Assembly (NCBI RefSeq): GCF_014395225.1
Contig: NZ_CP060723.1
Location: forward strand, 2,418,001-2,482,000
Reading direction: 5' to 3'
Length of the DNA: 64,000 nucleotides
DNA from: Pedobacter roseus
Lineage (GTDB): Bacteria; Bacteroidota; Bacteroidia; Sphingobacteriales; Sphingobacteriaceae
Shown: positions 1-8,636 of the stretch, one piece after another
Position numbering within the stretch: position 1 is the first letter of the stretch
How the letters are laid out: each line of letters begins with the position of its first letter
Made by a program: the position numbers and the translations under genes
Notes under the pieces: generated by a model
What the model saw: only the letters and a program-made list of their open reading frames with translations
What the model was told of the DNA's origin: nothing
The model's database searches: none

Positions 1-2
1 AT

Positions 3-167
3 CCGGTAGTATCTAAATATTTTCTGCAAAAACGGGGTTTAAACATTTCTACTTTTACACGAAGAAATGTGGGTGCATTTACCACAAGCGAAGAGAAAGG
101 AATGGAAACCTTGTTTGATGATTATACTTCGTTACGTAATAATCTGAATATTAAGGTTTTTATATGA
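3..167 (+). CDS. C-terminal fragment of an unidentified protein (5' truncated by window edge)
   Basis: An open frame enters from the window edge and ends at TGA 165-167, giving about 54 residues. The tail contains STFTRRNVGAF and a run of charged residues, ending NNLNIKVFI. I do not recognise a family. It is convergent with the AraC gene, and a perfect hairpin lies between the two stops, which fits a genuine gene end. Whether it belongs to the same utilization region cannot be told. Confidence 0.45.
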   Translation, partial: PVVSKYFLQKRGLNISTFTRRNVGAFTTSEEKGMETLFDDYTSLRNNLNIKVFI

Positions 168-174
168 TATTCTT

Positions 175-210
175 CAAACCCCGCAGGTTTTAAAAACCTG
201 CGAGGTTTGT
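175..210. repeat. Perfect hairpin repeat (class H), possible bidirectional terminator
   Basis: Inverted repeat with arms around CCGCAGGTTTT / AAAACCTGCG. It lies between two convergent stops (167 and 220). Near-identical copies occur at 23368-23402 and 45391-45424, so it is a dispersed element. The position suits a two-way terminator; that role is inference. Confidence 0.7.
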
Positions 211-219
211 AATTCTAGC

Positions 220-1116
220 TTAATTCAAATACTTCCTTTTATAGTCCAATGGCGTCATTCCCGTTACCTTTTTAAAGTGGCGATAAAAATTAGATACATT
301 ATTGAAGCCGCAATCAAAACAAATCATCTCGGTAGGTAACTTATTCTCAATCAGGAAACGGCAGGCGTGGCTCACCCTGATCTCAATCAGAAAATCATAG
401 AAAGTCTTTTTAGTCATCAGTTTAAAATAACGGCAGAAAGAAGTCACACTTAAATTACTTAACGATGCCACTTCCTCTAAGGTGATGTCCTTTTTATAGT
501 TGCTGAGGGTATAATTGCAAATTTTATTGATGCGTAAAGTTTCCGATTCATTCGATTGATAAAAAGTATTTTTACTGGTTACAATGGTCGAATATTCATC
601 CGTTTCTGCCAGTGTTTTTAGTATGGAGAGTAAAATAATAATGCGGTCTAAATTCGTAGCATCAACAGCAGCCCGCATTAAATCGACCAGTTTATCCTTG
701 GCCTTACCTTTAATTACCATGCCACTTTTGGCTTTTTCGAACAATTTGGGGATCAGGTAAGCTTCGGGCAAAGTGAGCATATATTTACCTAAACAATCGG
801 GCAAGAAATGGATCACCATGGCTTCCGTTGTGAGGTCGGGGTTGTTCTGAAAGTACTCATCTTTACAACGCCAGGTATGCGGGAGGTTTTCTCCCAAAAG
901 TACCATCTCATCAGGCACAAAATTACTGATGTTGTCGCCAATAAATCGGACACCTTCACCTTTAATTACATAATGAAGTTCGAGTTCGGGATGATAATGC
1001 CAGATGTTTCCAAAATCGGGTTTAATGTCGTGACGGATACTAAAAGAACTTTGTAAAGTAATGGGAACTTTATGAAAATGGGGCTTCATCTTAGGGTTAA
1101 AATATTTGGTTAGCAC
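220..1116 (-). CDS. AraC-family transcriptional regulator with cupin sensor domain
   Basis: Cytoplasmic one-component regulator of 298 residues. The N-terminal half (about 30-130) is a cupin-like ligand pocket with WHYHPELELHYV and a glycine-rich turn. The C-terminal 100 residues are the double helix-turn-helix of AraC proteins (ITLEEVASLSNLS, then CFDCGFNNVSNFYRHFKKVTG). It is divergent from the DUF3826/SusC operon beginning at 1478, so it is a good candidate regulator of that operon, probably sensing a released sugar (inference). The annotated start gives MLTKYFNPKMKPHF; the internal Met at about 1089 (MKPHFHKVP) is an equally plausible start. No odd features. Confidence 0.9.
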   Translation of the reverse strand: MLTKYFNPKMKPHFHKVPITLQSSFSIRHDIKPDFGNIWHYHPELELHYVIKGEGVRFIGDNISNFVPDEMVLLGENLPHTWRCKDEYFQNNPDLTTEAMVIHFLPDCLGKYMLTLPEAYLIPKLFEKAKSGMVIKGKAKDKLVDLMRAAVDATNLDRIIILLSILKTLAETDEYSTIVTSKNTFYQSNESETLRINKICNYTLSNYKKDITLEEVASLSNLSVTSFCRYFKLMTKKTFYDFLIEIRVSHACRFLIENKLPTEMICFDCGFNNVSNFYRHFKKVTGMTPLDYKRKYLN

Positions 1117-1314
1117 CGCAACAATTAACTCAACTAAATTTGTGCAGCAGGCCTAAAGTTAAACAGTTAAATGATAATATCCTATATTAATTTGCTAAAA
1201 ACCATTAGAAAATAGTGTTTTTCTATGTTGAGTTTTGTATAAAGCCCGATAGGCGTAACCAAATTACAAACCGACAAATTATTTTCCTATAAATTTTTTG
1301 TTTATTAATAAATT

Positions 1315-1413
1315 ATGAGACTAGGGAAAATCACCAAAAATTCCACTAATTTAGGCTGGGTATTTAAACATCCTCATCATCGAAAATGGTGGTGGTGGAC
1401 GGATCCCGTTTAA
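1315..1413 (+). CDS. Possible 32-codon leader ORF rich in Trp and His
   Basis: ATG at 1315 to TAA at 1411-1413 encodes a 32-residue basic peptide ending HPHHRKWWWWTDPV, with four consecutive TGG codons. It ends 64 nt before the DUF3826 start. The 3' half coincides with a long hairpin (1362-1415), so the reading frame may be incidental to an RNA structure. No ribosome site is obvious. A leader peptide, a small protein or a non-coding structured leader are all possible; translation is unproven. Confidence 0.35.
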   Translation: MRLGKITKNSTNLGWVFKHPHHRKWWWWTDPV

Positions 1414-1415
1414 AT
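1362..1415 (+). promoter_or_regulatory. Structured 5' leader hairpin upstream of first PUL operon
   Basis: Outer arms ATTTAAAC (1362-1369) and GTTTAAAT (1408-1415) are perfect complements. Inside them ATCC (1370-1373) pairs with GGAT (1401-1404), with a CCC bulge. The inner CATCATC pairs with GGTGGTG using G-U wobbles, closing a loop around CGAAAAT. No U-tract follows, so it is not a simple terminator. It may be a regulatory RNA structure in the operon leader (inference). Confidence 0.5.
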
Positions 1416-1477
1416 TTTAATGCTTCAAAAAACCTCAAATTCCATTAAAAATATATTCAATTTAAAATATCAAATAC

Positions 1478-2146
1478 ATGAAATTATCCCTTTTGGCCTT
1501 TATGTTAACGTTCTCCGGCATGACAGCCATTTTTGCACAAACTAATGCCGCTGCTGATAAAGAAACCTATACCAAAATGATTACCGATCGTGCTGCTAAA
1601 ATTGTGACCAATTTAGGCCTTACCGATGCCAGGAAAACAGAAAAAGTAACGGTAATTGTGCGCGATCAGTACAGCAATCTGAATGATATTTACGCGGCGC
1701 GTGATGCCAGGGTTAAAGAAATTAAAGAAAAAAACAAAGATAATAAGGTAGAACGCGACTCGGCACTGGCTAAAGATGGCCGCATTGTAGAAACAGCTTT
1801 AAATAAACTGCATAAAAAATACATCAGCAAACTTTCTGCGCAACTAACTAATGAGCAGGTAGAACTGGTAAAAAACGGCATGACTTATAATGTATTGCCC
1901 ATCACTTATAAAGCTTATCAGGAAGAAATTTTAACGCTGACCGAAGATCAGAAAAAACAGATCCTAATCTGGTTAACCGAAGCGCGGGAGCATGCCATGG
2001 ATGCAGAATCATCTGATAAAAAACATGCCTGGTTCGGCAAATACAAAGGCCGCATTAATAATTACTTATCAGCAGCAGGCTACGACCTTAAAAAGGAAGG
2101 CATAGAATGGGAGAAAAGGCGAAAGGCCAGGGCTGAAGCCAATTAA
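1478..2146 (+). CDS. DUF3826 family secreted protein (paralog 1)
   Basis: 222 residues with a signal peptide (MKLSLLAFMLTFSGMTAIFAQ), so exported to the periplasm or surface. The mature part is predominantly helical and charged, with the conserved-looking block WLTEAREHAMDAESS followed by KHAWFGKYKGRINNYLSAAGYDL. I assign it to DUF3826 by recognition of this block. The family occurs in Bacteroidota pectin loci and has no function I can state with confidence. It leads the first operon, with SusC starting 36 bp downstream. A second copy lies at 32893. It could be an enzyme or a glycan-binding accessory; the sequence alone does not decide. Confidence 0.8.
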   Translation: MKLSLLAFMLTFSGMTAIFAQTNAAADKETYTKMITDRAAKIVTNLGLTDARKTEKVTVIVRDQYSNLNDIYAARDARVKEIKEKNKDNKVERDSALAKDGRIVETALNKLHKKYISKLSAQLTNEQVELVKNGMTYNVLPITYKAYQEEILTLTEDQKKQILIWLTEAREHAMDAESSDKKHAWFGKYKGRINNYLSAAGYDLKKEGIEWEKRRKARAEAN

Positions 2147-2182
2147 AATCAGAAAAAAACCAAACTAACCAAATAAACTATT

Positions 2183-5100
2183 ATGATCTTTAAAACTTTA
2201 CGAAAAACCCCATGGGTTTTAATGCTGCTGCTTTGTGCTTTTACAAGCGTTTTTGCCCAACAAAAACAGATAAAAGGTAAGGTGGTGGATAAAAAAGACG
2301 GGCAACCCATACCCGGAGTCAGCGTTGGTATCCGTGGAAAAACCAACAATGTGAGTACCAACGATAAAGGTGAATTTGCCCTGGTTGCCGATCCGGCCAG
2401 CGATGTACTCGTATTTACTTATGTGGGTTATGTTCGACAGGTGGTTACCCTGTCTGGCAAATCAACTTTAGAAATCAGCCTGGCTGAAGACACTAATGGC
2501 CTTGATGATGTAATTGTGGTAGGCTATGGTACTAAAAAGAAATCAGAAATTTTAGGTTCTGTGGCCAATATTAAAGCCGAAGAAATTCAGGATCTTCCTG
2601 TTCCCAATATCGCAGCTGCTTTGCGTAACAAAATACAGGGCGTTGGCGTTAATACCGTTTCAGGTAAACCTGGTTCGTCCATCACTTTAAATATCCGTAA
2701 TTCAACTGCTTCCGATCAATCAAAACTCTATGGCGTTACTTCCGAACCGCTTTATGTTATCGATGGAATTACAGTAACCCGCGATGAATTCGACAATATC
2801 GATATCTCTATGGTAGAAGATATTTCATTTTTGAAAGATGCTTCGGCAGCCATTTATGGTGCATCTGGTGCAAAAGGTGTTGTTTTAGTTACCACCAAAA
2901 GGGGAAAAGCAGGGAAACCTAAAATTAGCTATACCGGTTATGTTGGTTATCAGGATAATACCAGTGATGTGAAAATGCTCAGTGCTTATGATCATGCTAC
3001 TTTACTGAATGATGCCAACAAAATTAAAAACGCCCCAACTTCATCCTTATTTTCAGACGCTGATCTGGAAGTTTTAAAAAACAATCCCAACAAGAGCTGG
3101 TTCGATGAGCTTTGGAAAGTAGCTTCAACCAACAGGCACAACATTAATATTTCTGGTGGTTCGAATGCCATTACCTTTTTTGCAGGCGGTAATTATTACA
3201 ATGAAACCGGTAACTACGGAGGTATTACTTATAATAAATACGCTTTCCGTTCAGGTATGAATGCTAAGATTTTTCCGGGTTTAACTGCCGATGTAACTTT
3301 AAATACTGATTTTAACAAGAAAAACAGCGATACCTATAAAAATGGCGGGGAGAATGATCAGGCCTTTTTCCAACAGTTGATTACCACCCCAATGTGGGTA
3401 CCTATACAGATTGATGGCAAACCCGTAAACTACAACGGAAACACCAACCCCTTAGCGGTTATCAATTCTGGCAATAACATTTACAGTAAATCGCAAGGTT
3501 TAAACATCAACGCATCATTAAACTATAGCCCTTCTTTTATTAAAGGTTTAACGGCAAGTGTACGTTTTGGTAAAAACAACAGGAGCGGGAGTAGTGGACA
3601 GTATATTCCGCCATATACCGTTTATAATTTCAAAATGACCGGTCAGAACGGATTGTTGTACACCAACGAGCCTACTACAGCCATTACCGCTGTTGGTTTG
3701 GCTAATACCATATTATTAAAAGGTAACGATATGGCCTCGAGCTATCAGGCAATTGGATCATTAAGCTACAACCGCCAGATCGGCAAACACTCCATCACCG
3801 CTTTAGCTGCTTTCGATCAGTCGGAGAACAATAGCGAATCGCTTTCCGTTTACTGGAGAAATCAGGTGTTACCTAATGTAAACCAATATTGGGGTTTTGA
3901 CCAATCTACCTTCACCATGCAGGAAAACACTTTTGGTGAAGCCGTACAACGTTCATTCATTACCCGTTTCAGTTACGATTTTGACAAGAAATACCTATTG
4001 GAAGCTATAGGAAGATGGGATGCCTCATCAAATTTTGCTCCCGGTAATCGTTGGGGTTTATTTCCGAGTTTAGGTTTGGGCTGGGTAATTAGTCAGGAAA
4101 ATTTCTTTAAAGAAAACGTAAAATTTGTAAGCAATTTAAAAGTGCGTGCCAATTATGGTATGGTAGGAGAAAGCCGGGTAGATGCCCGCTTATGGCAATC
4201 GCGTTATAAGGTAGATCCGAACGGTTATTCTTATAACGAATCGATGTATGGTGGTTTAAATCCATCAATTTTGCCAAACCCTGACATTACCTGGGAGAAA
4301 GCACGTACCATGAACTTAGGTTTGGATGCAGCCTTATTTAACAATAAACTGAACATTACCTACGAGTTTTATCACCGCTATTCTTATGATATGTTTGATA
4401 AAGGCAATAACGAAAACTTCCCGATGTATGCCGGGTTCGAAGCACCGATTGTAAATTATCAGCAAAGAACATCCTGGGGTCACGAAATTACATTGGGTTA
4501 CCGCACCAAGCTGGGTAAAGATTTTGGCATATCAACCGATGTGATGTTCGGTTTTGGCAATAGCCGTATCGACAGGATGTTTTATAACCAGTTCCAGTTA
4601 TGGGATACTACCTATCCGGATCTTAAATACCAGTTTGGCACCAATCCAAATGTATACAATACCTCAAACTACGGGCTGATTTCGAAAGGAATGTTAAGGA
4701 CACAGGCCGATGTAGATGCTTTATTGAATAAATACCCTACCTATACCATTAACGGATCAGTACCGCAAGTGGGCTGGCTATACTATGAAGATGTTAACGG
4801 CGACGGAAAGATCACTGAAAAAGACCAGACGCTAATGTTCAAAAGCCTTAATTCTTTTGGTGTTGGTTTTAACGTTGGCCTTACCTATAAAGCCTTTAGT
4901 TTGAATACGAATTTTGTAACCCGTTTTGGCGGAAAAGCATTTTTTGATACCAAATCTAAAGCTCCGGCAAGCACAACAGTAAATGTTCCGGCTTATTGGA
5001 AAGATCACTGGACACCTGAAAACACCAATGCAGAGTTTCCACGTTTTGATGATCCTTCTATTGCTGCTGGTTGGAATTCGACCTTCTGGGCAAGAAGCGG

Positions 5101-5314
5101 CACCATGATCAGGATCAACAACATGACGCTGACCTATAAAATGCCGAGGAATTTCATGAATAAATTAGGCATTGCCGATTCTCGATTTGTATTAACGGGC
5201 AATAACCTGTGGACAATCATCAATCCTTTAGATTACAAAGATCCTTATTCATCAACCATTTACGATTACCCTACGCTCAGAACCATCTCAGTAGGATTAA
5301 ATGTAAGCCTGTAA
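2183..5314 (+). CDS. SusC/RagA-type TonB-dependent outer-membrane glycan transporter 1
   Basis: 1043 residues, usual length for SusC. Signal peptide ends at FAQ (residue 26). Then a carboxypeptidase-regulatory-like beta-sandwich (about 29-103, KGKVVDKKDGQPIPGVSVGI), the VIVVGYGTKK segment (110-119) before the plug, the plug with YVIDGI and DASAAIYGASGAKGVVLV, and a long 22-strand-type beta-barrel ending in an aromatic/leucine terminus. It imports oligosaccharides bound by the partner SusD immediately downstream (26 bp gap), using TonB energy. Its operon with DUF3826 and a surface lipoprotein suggests one substrate class, most likely a pectic oligosaccharide (inference from the pectate lyases further on). 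Confidence 0.96.
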   Translation: MIFKTLRKTPWVLMLLLCAFTSVFAQQKQIKGKVVDKKDGQPIPGVSVGIRGKTNNVSTNDKGEFALVADPASDVLVFTYVGYVRQVVTLSGKSTLEISLAEDTNGLDDVIVVGYGTKKKSEILGSVANIKAEEIQDLPVPNIAAALRNKIQGVGVNTVSGKPGSSITLNIRNSTASDQSKLYGVTSEPLYVIDGITVTRDEFDNIDISMVEDISFLKDASAAIYGASGAKGVVLVTTKRGKAGKPKISYTGYVGYQDNTSDVKMLSAYDHATLLNDANKIKNAPTSSLFSDADLEVLKNNPNKSWFDELWKVASTNRHNINISGGSNAITFFAGGNYYNETGNYGGITYNKYAFRSGMNAKIFPGLTADVTLNTDFNKKNSDTYKNGGENDQAFFQQLITTPMWVPIQIDGKPVNYNGNTNPLAVINSGNNIYSKSQGLNINASLNYSPSFIKGLTASVRFGKNNRSGSSGQYIPPYTVYNFKMTGQNGLLYTNEPTTAITAVGLANTILLKGNDMASSYQAIGSLSYNRQIGKHSITALAAFDQSENNSESLSVYWRNQVLPNVNQYWGFDQSTFTMQENTFGEAVQRSFITRFSYDFDKKYLLEAIGRWDASSNFAPGNRWGLFPSLGLGWVISQENFFKENVKFVSNLKVRANYGMVGESRVDARLWQSRYKVDPNGYSYNESMYGGLNPSILPNPDITWEKARTMNLGLDAALFNNKLNITYEFYHRYSYDMFDKGNNENFPMYAGFEAPIVNYQQRTSWGHEITLGYRTKLGKDFGISTDVMFGFGNSRIDRMFYNQFQLWDTTYPDLKYQFGTNPNVYNTSNYGLISKGMLRTQADVDALLNKYPTYTINGSVPQVGWLYYEDVNGDGKITEKDQTLMFKSLNSFGVGFNVGLTYKAFSLNTNFVTRFGGKAFFDTKSKAPASTTVNVPAYWKDHWTPENTNAEFPRFDDPSIAAGWNSTFWARSGTMIRINNMTLTYKMPRNFMNKLGIADSRFVLTGNNLWTIINPLDYKDPYSSTIYDYPTLRTISVGLNVSL

Positions 5315-5340
5315 TGTTGTATCACTCTAACCAAGCTAAA

Positions 5341-7176
5341 ATGATTTTAAAAAATAAAACCACATTGCTGATCGGAATGATGGCGATGCTTATCTTATTC
5401 TCTACTTCCTGCAAAAAGGATTTTTTCGACCTCGAAGATAGAAACGGAATGGATTCACGGATTTGGGATAACGAAGGTTCTATCCAGTTTCTTTTAAATG
5501 ATACCTACGATGTAACCATGCCCGATTTCCCTTACGAAATAACGGCCGATAATGTGATTTATGCCAGTGATGAAGATAAATTCTCTTCTTCAGAATCAAT
5601 TATGCGTAAGGCCATTGGGGTAAACGGGGTTTTAACCTCAAATGACGTGAAATTTATTGCCACCAAATACCAGGGCAATAAGGGTGATAACCGTTATTTT
5701 GATATTGCCCGCTGCAATGTTGCCTTAAAAGAAATCCCGAAAGGAACTTTATCACAAATTTCGAAAAACAAGTTGCGCGGACAGTTTTTCGCGCTAAGGG
5801 CCATTACCTATTTCCAGTTGGTAAGGCTTTATGGTGGAGTGCCACTGGTGCTTGAAACACAGGATCCTGATAATTTAACGCTCACCGGGCGTGCAAAAGC
5901 ATCGGCATGTTTCCAGGCCATCGTAAGCGATCTCGATTCGGCCATGAACCTGTTAAATGGAGTAACCTGGGTTGATGCTACCGAAAGGGGCAAATTTACC
6001 CGTCAGGCGGCAGCTGCATTAAAAGCAAGGGTTTTATTGTACTGGGCTAGTCCGCAGTTTAACCCCACCAATAATCCCGCACACCCATTCGATCAAAGCA
6101 GGTGGCAAAAAGCTTACGAAGCCAATAAAGAAGCTTACGATATCTGTAAAGCTGCCGGAGCATCGTTAATGCCAAATTATGCCGATATTTTCCTTAAAGA
6201 AGGAACGGCTAATCCTGAAGCCATTATTGTTCGTTCATATTCGGCCAAACTTTCTAAAAGAGGACAAAATGTAGAACAAAGAAGCAGACCTACAGAAGAA
6301 GGTGGCAATGCATCTGCTTTTACACCAACCTTACAATTGGTAAATGCCTACACCATGAAAGATGGTGTTCCGGTAGGGCAGGCCAGTTCTTTCACTTATG
6401 ATCCGGTGGTATTTTGGGTAAACCGCGATCCCCGTTTAGATGCAAGCATTGCTTATAACGGAAGTCCGTGGAAATTAAGCGGCCTGGCTACCCGTAAACA
6501 ATGGTGTTACAATGGTGGCATTACCGAAGCATCACCACAGGGTTTTTATTTAAAGAAATTTTGCGATCCTGATCTTGCTAAAGGTTCAGTAATTAATGCC
6601 AACGATTTTGGTGGAAACGGTTTAGACTGGGTAGAGCTCCGTTTTGCCGAAGTCATTATAAATTATGCCGAATGTGCCAACGAAATCGGCAATTTACAAG
6701 AAGCGAAAGACCTGATTAAACAGATCAGGATCAGGGCAGGGATACAACCGGGAACTAAAAACTATGGTTTAGACCTGGCTACTTCAAAAGAACTGATGCG
6801 CGACCTGATCATGAACGAACGTATGGTTGAGTTTTCTTTCGAGGGCAAACGCTCATTCGATCTAAGACGCACCCGCCGTTACCATTTATTGAGCGGCCAA
6901 ATGCAGACTATTCAATGGACAGTGAAGACAACCGCATTGAAAACCGAATTAGAAGCTGTAGGTACCAATGGTATCCGTTTCAGGGAAAGCATTAACGTAA
7001 ACGACCGCGCTACGTTTGATAAATATTTTGCTGCAACCAACGTAAATCAAGGGCCTAATGGTTTTGGGATATTGGATACCTACTATTTTTACGCCCTGCC
7101 GTCTACATTTATGAATTCGAGTCCATTGTTAGATCAAACCATAGGGTGGGACGGTGGAACATTCGATCCGTTGTAA
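5341..7176 (+). CDS. SusD/RagB-family surface glycan-binding lipoprotein 1
   Basis: 611 residues from the ATG at 5341. A longer in-frame reading from 5209 overlaps SusC and lacks a signal, so I prefer 5341, which gives a lipoprotein signal with lipid Cys24 (LFSTSC). SusD-family features are the helical TPR-like core (YFQLVRLYGGVPLVLE, FTRQAAAALKARVLLYWASPQFNP) and the C-terminal block ELMRDLIMNERMVEFSFEGKRSFDLRR. It forms the lid of the SusC transporter on the cell surface. It ends 30 bp before the next lipoprotein gene in the same operon. Confidence 0.95.
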   Translation: MILKNKTTLLIGMMAMLILFSTSCKKDFFDLEDRNGMDSRIWDNEGSIQFLLNDTYDVTMPDFPYEITADNVIYASDEDKFSSSESIMRKAIGVNGVLTSNDVKFIATKYQGNKGDNRYFDIARCNVALKEIPKGTLSQISKNKLRGQFFALRAITYFQLVRLYGGVPLVLETQDPDNLTLTGRAKASACFQAIVSDLDSAMNLLNGVTWVDATERGKFTRQAAAALKARVLLYWASPQFNPTNNPAHPFDQSRWQKAYEANKEAYDICKAAGASLMPNYADIFLKEGTANPEAIIVRSYSAKLSKRGQNVEQRSRPTEEGGNASAFTPTLQLVNAYTMKDGVPVGQASSFTYDPVVFWVNRDPRLDASIAYNGSPWKLSGLATRKQWCYNGGITEASPQGFYLKKFCDPDLAKGSVINANDFGGNGLDWVELRFAEVIINYAECANEIGNLQEAKDLIKQIRIRAGIQPGTKNYGLDLATSKELMRDLIMNERMVEFSFEGKRSFDLRRTRRYHLLSGQMQTIQWTVKTTALKTELEAVGTNGIRFRESINVNDRATFDKYFAATNVNQGPNGFGILDTYYFYALPSTFMNSSPLLDQTIGWDGGTFDPL

Positions 7177-7206
7177 ACCAGTATTCATCAGTAAATAAAA
7201 TTTAAA

Positions 7207-8142
7207 ATGAAAAGAAATTTAAATATTGTTGGCCTGATCGTAATGGCAACAATCTTTTTTACAGCCTGTAAAAAAGAAACCACTAATATATTTAACATGT
7301 TCGAAGATGTAACGGTTACTTATGGCGCTAAAAGCCCTTATGCCGTAACCAGTTATAAAGATGTAAACGTAGGCGATAGTGTTTATTTAGAATACACCAT
7401 CGAATCGCCGAAAACAGATATGTATGTGGCCTGTATTTTCGAAACCTCATCTGCCATCCCTACAAAAATTGCACTGGATGATACACAGCGCAAAAAAGCT
7501 ACAGGTATCGTTAAGCTAAAAATGGACACAAGGGTGGGGTTAATCTCATACCGGATTTGGGCACTGGATAAAGGTGGCATTTACCTGGGCGATGGTTACA
7601 AAACCATTACTTTAAATGTGCTGCCCGATTATAAATATTGGTCATCAAGAGAGATATTTATTCCGGATACTGTTACCAAAGTAGCCAATTCTTTTATTTC
7701 TTTAACCAACGGACAACTTTACAGCTACACCAACGGTAAAGAAAACACCGACAAAATCGATCTTGGTATTTATCGTACGCCGGTAACTGCCAATGGTGTA
7801 AACGGTTATTTGTACAATACTTATGCTTTAGATGCCAATCCGATGCCATTTACCGCTTATGATATGAGCACATGGACAAATAAACGTGCAACCTTACTTG
7901 CTGCCCCAAAAACGGGACAAGCTTCGGCTTTCTTAAATTTAAGAACCGGTGCGCAGATTCTTACAGCAGGTAAAAGCGCAAAACCCACACTCAAATCTAT
8001 TACTACGGGATTAATACCGGGCAGTTTATTTTATTTCTTAACGCCCGAAGGTAAATACGGCGCTTTCTATGTCAATTCCATCTCCAGCAACAATTCATCT
8101 CGGGGAGTTTTCTTAAATGTTGATGTGAAAATCCAGAATTAA
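7207..8142 (+). CDS. Surface lipoprotein of the first PUL operon (DUF4466-like / SusE-position)
   Basis: 311 residues with lipid Cys21 (FFTAC). The mature region begins with a segment like NMFEDVTVTYGAKSPY and VNVGDSVYLEYTIESPKTDMY, which resembles DUF4466 proteins of pectin loci, and is otherwise beta-rich. Its place directly after SusD is where SusE/SusF-type surface glycan-binding proteins are found, so glycan binding on the cell surface is likely. No catalytic motif is visible. The family call is from memory and tentative; the lipoprotein and operon assignments are firm. A strong terminator follows at 8183. Confidence 0.7.
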   Translation: MKRNLNIVGLIVMATIFFTACKKETTNIFNMFEDVTVTYGAKSPYAVTSYKDVNVGDSVYLEYTIESPKTDMYVACIFETSSAIPTKIALDDTQRKKATGIVKLKMDTRVGLISYRIWALDKGGIYLGDGYKTITLNVLPDYKYWSSREIFIPDTVTKVANSFISLTNGQLYSYTNGKENTDKIDLGIYRTPVTANGVNGYLYNTYALDANPMPFTAYDMSTWTNKRATLLAAPKTGQASAFLNLRTGAQILTAGKSAKPTLKSITTGLIPGSLFYFLTPEGKYGAFYVNSISSNNSSRGVFLNVDVKIQN

Positions 8143-8182
8143 AATATGAGGGTTTAGATAGACAATAATTTCACTTTTTGTT

Positions 8183-8217
8183 AAAAATCGAGGCAATTTA
8201 ATTGTCTCGATTTTTTT
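8183..8217 (+). terminator. Rho-independent terminator after first PUL operon
   Basis: Stem AAAAATCGAGGCAA / TTGTCTCGATTTTT with a TTTA loop and a T-run, about 40 bp after the lipoprotein stop at 8142. It should separate the first operon from the second SusC/SusD pair. Confidence 0.85.
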
Positions 8218-8250
8218 ATTTAAGAATATTTCATTTATATATGAATTAGT
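8209..8250 (+). promoter_or_regulatory. Putative promoter of SusC2 operon (shared block P1)
   Basis: Contains TTTATTTAAGAAT, then CATTTATATATGAAT. TATATATG (8236-8243) is one mismatch from the Bacteroidota -7 consensus TAnnTTTG. The same block occurs at 14008-14050 (before PL1) and 46494-46531 (before the second GH78). The transcript start would leave a leader of about 385 nt. Confidence 0.55.
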
Positions 8251-8351
8251 TATATCTTGTATCGCCAAATTAAAACACTGGATGTTACTTATGGATTTTA
8301 TTTCTGAATTTGATAAGATCGTATAATAAATAGCGAATATACTCGCTAAAA

Positions 8352-8400
8352 CAAGCCATTTTTGATTGCAACTTTGAATTACAATACTTTCTAACCAAAA
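8352..8400 (+). promoter_or_regulatory. Conserved leader block shared with the PL1 leader
   Basis: Begins ACAAGCCATTTTTG, continues through a TTGCAA-TTTGAA segment and ends ACTTTCTAACCAAAA. It matches 14147-14199 closely apart from small indels. It lies in the untranslated leader of SusC2. Its role is unknown; an RNA structure or a regulator site is possible. Confidence 0.5.
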
Positions 8401-8636
8401 TATTTATCTAGATCCAAATAAAAAAAATGAGCCAAATCACATCATACTTTTTTCACTTTGATTTGTATAAGCGTTAATTGAACGTTTTATTTTATCGTTC
8501 CTAAACAAAAATTATTCAAGAACTGATTGATCAGGATATTTAAACAATCACCTATAATATAAATAGTAAAACATAAGCATTAAAACGCAGGCCTTTAACC
8601 AGCCAACATTACAATATTAACTAACCAAATAATAAA

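Larger units (their letters stand above)
1117..1477. promoter_or_regulatory. Divergent regulatory region between AraC gene and first operon
   Basis: 361 bases, AT-rich, carrying promoters for both directions by position. I could not assign a clean TAnnTTTG -7 box. Its last third holds a structured element and mini-ORF, described separately. No other gene is visible. Confidence 0.6.
8143..8636. other. Intergenic region: terminator, promoter and long leader of SusC2
   Basis: 494 bases. It holds a terminator (8183-8217), a promoter-like block (8209-8250), and a long 5' leader with a conserved segment shared with the leader at 13926-14318. A short frame MSQITSYFF (ATG near 8428) is present but unsupported as a gene. 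Confidence 0.6.

Noticed and set aside
1315..1413. Trp operon type attenuator
   Set aside because: Four Trp codons are present, but there is no downstream terminator hairpin with a T-run and the operon is not for amino-acid synthesis.
5209..5340. Longer start for SusD1 overlapping SusC1
   Set aside because: The extension is a shadow of the SusC1 end; the lipoprotein signal begins at 5341.
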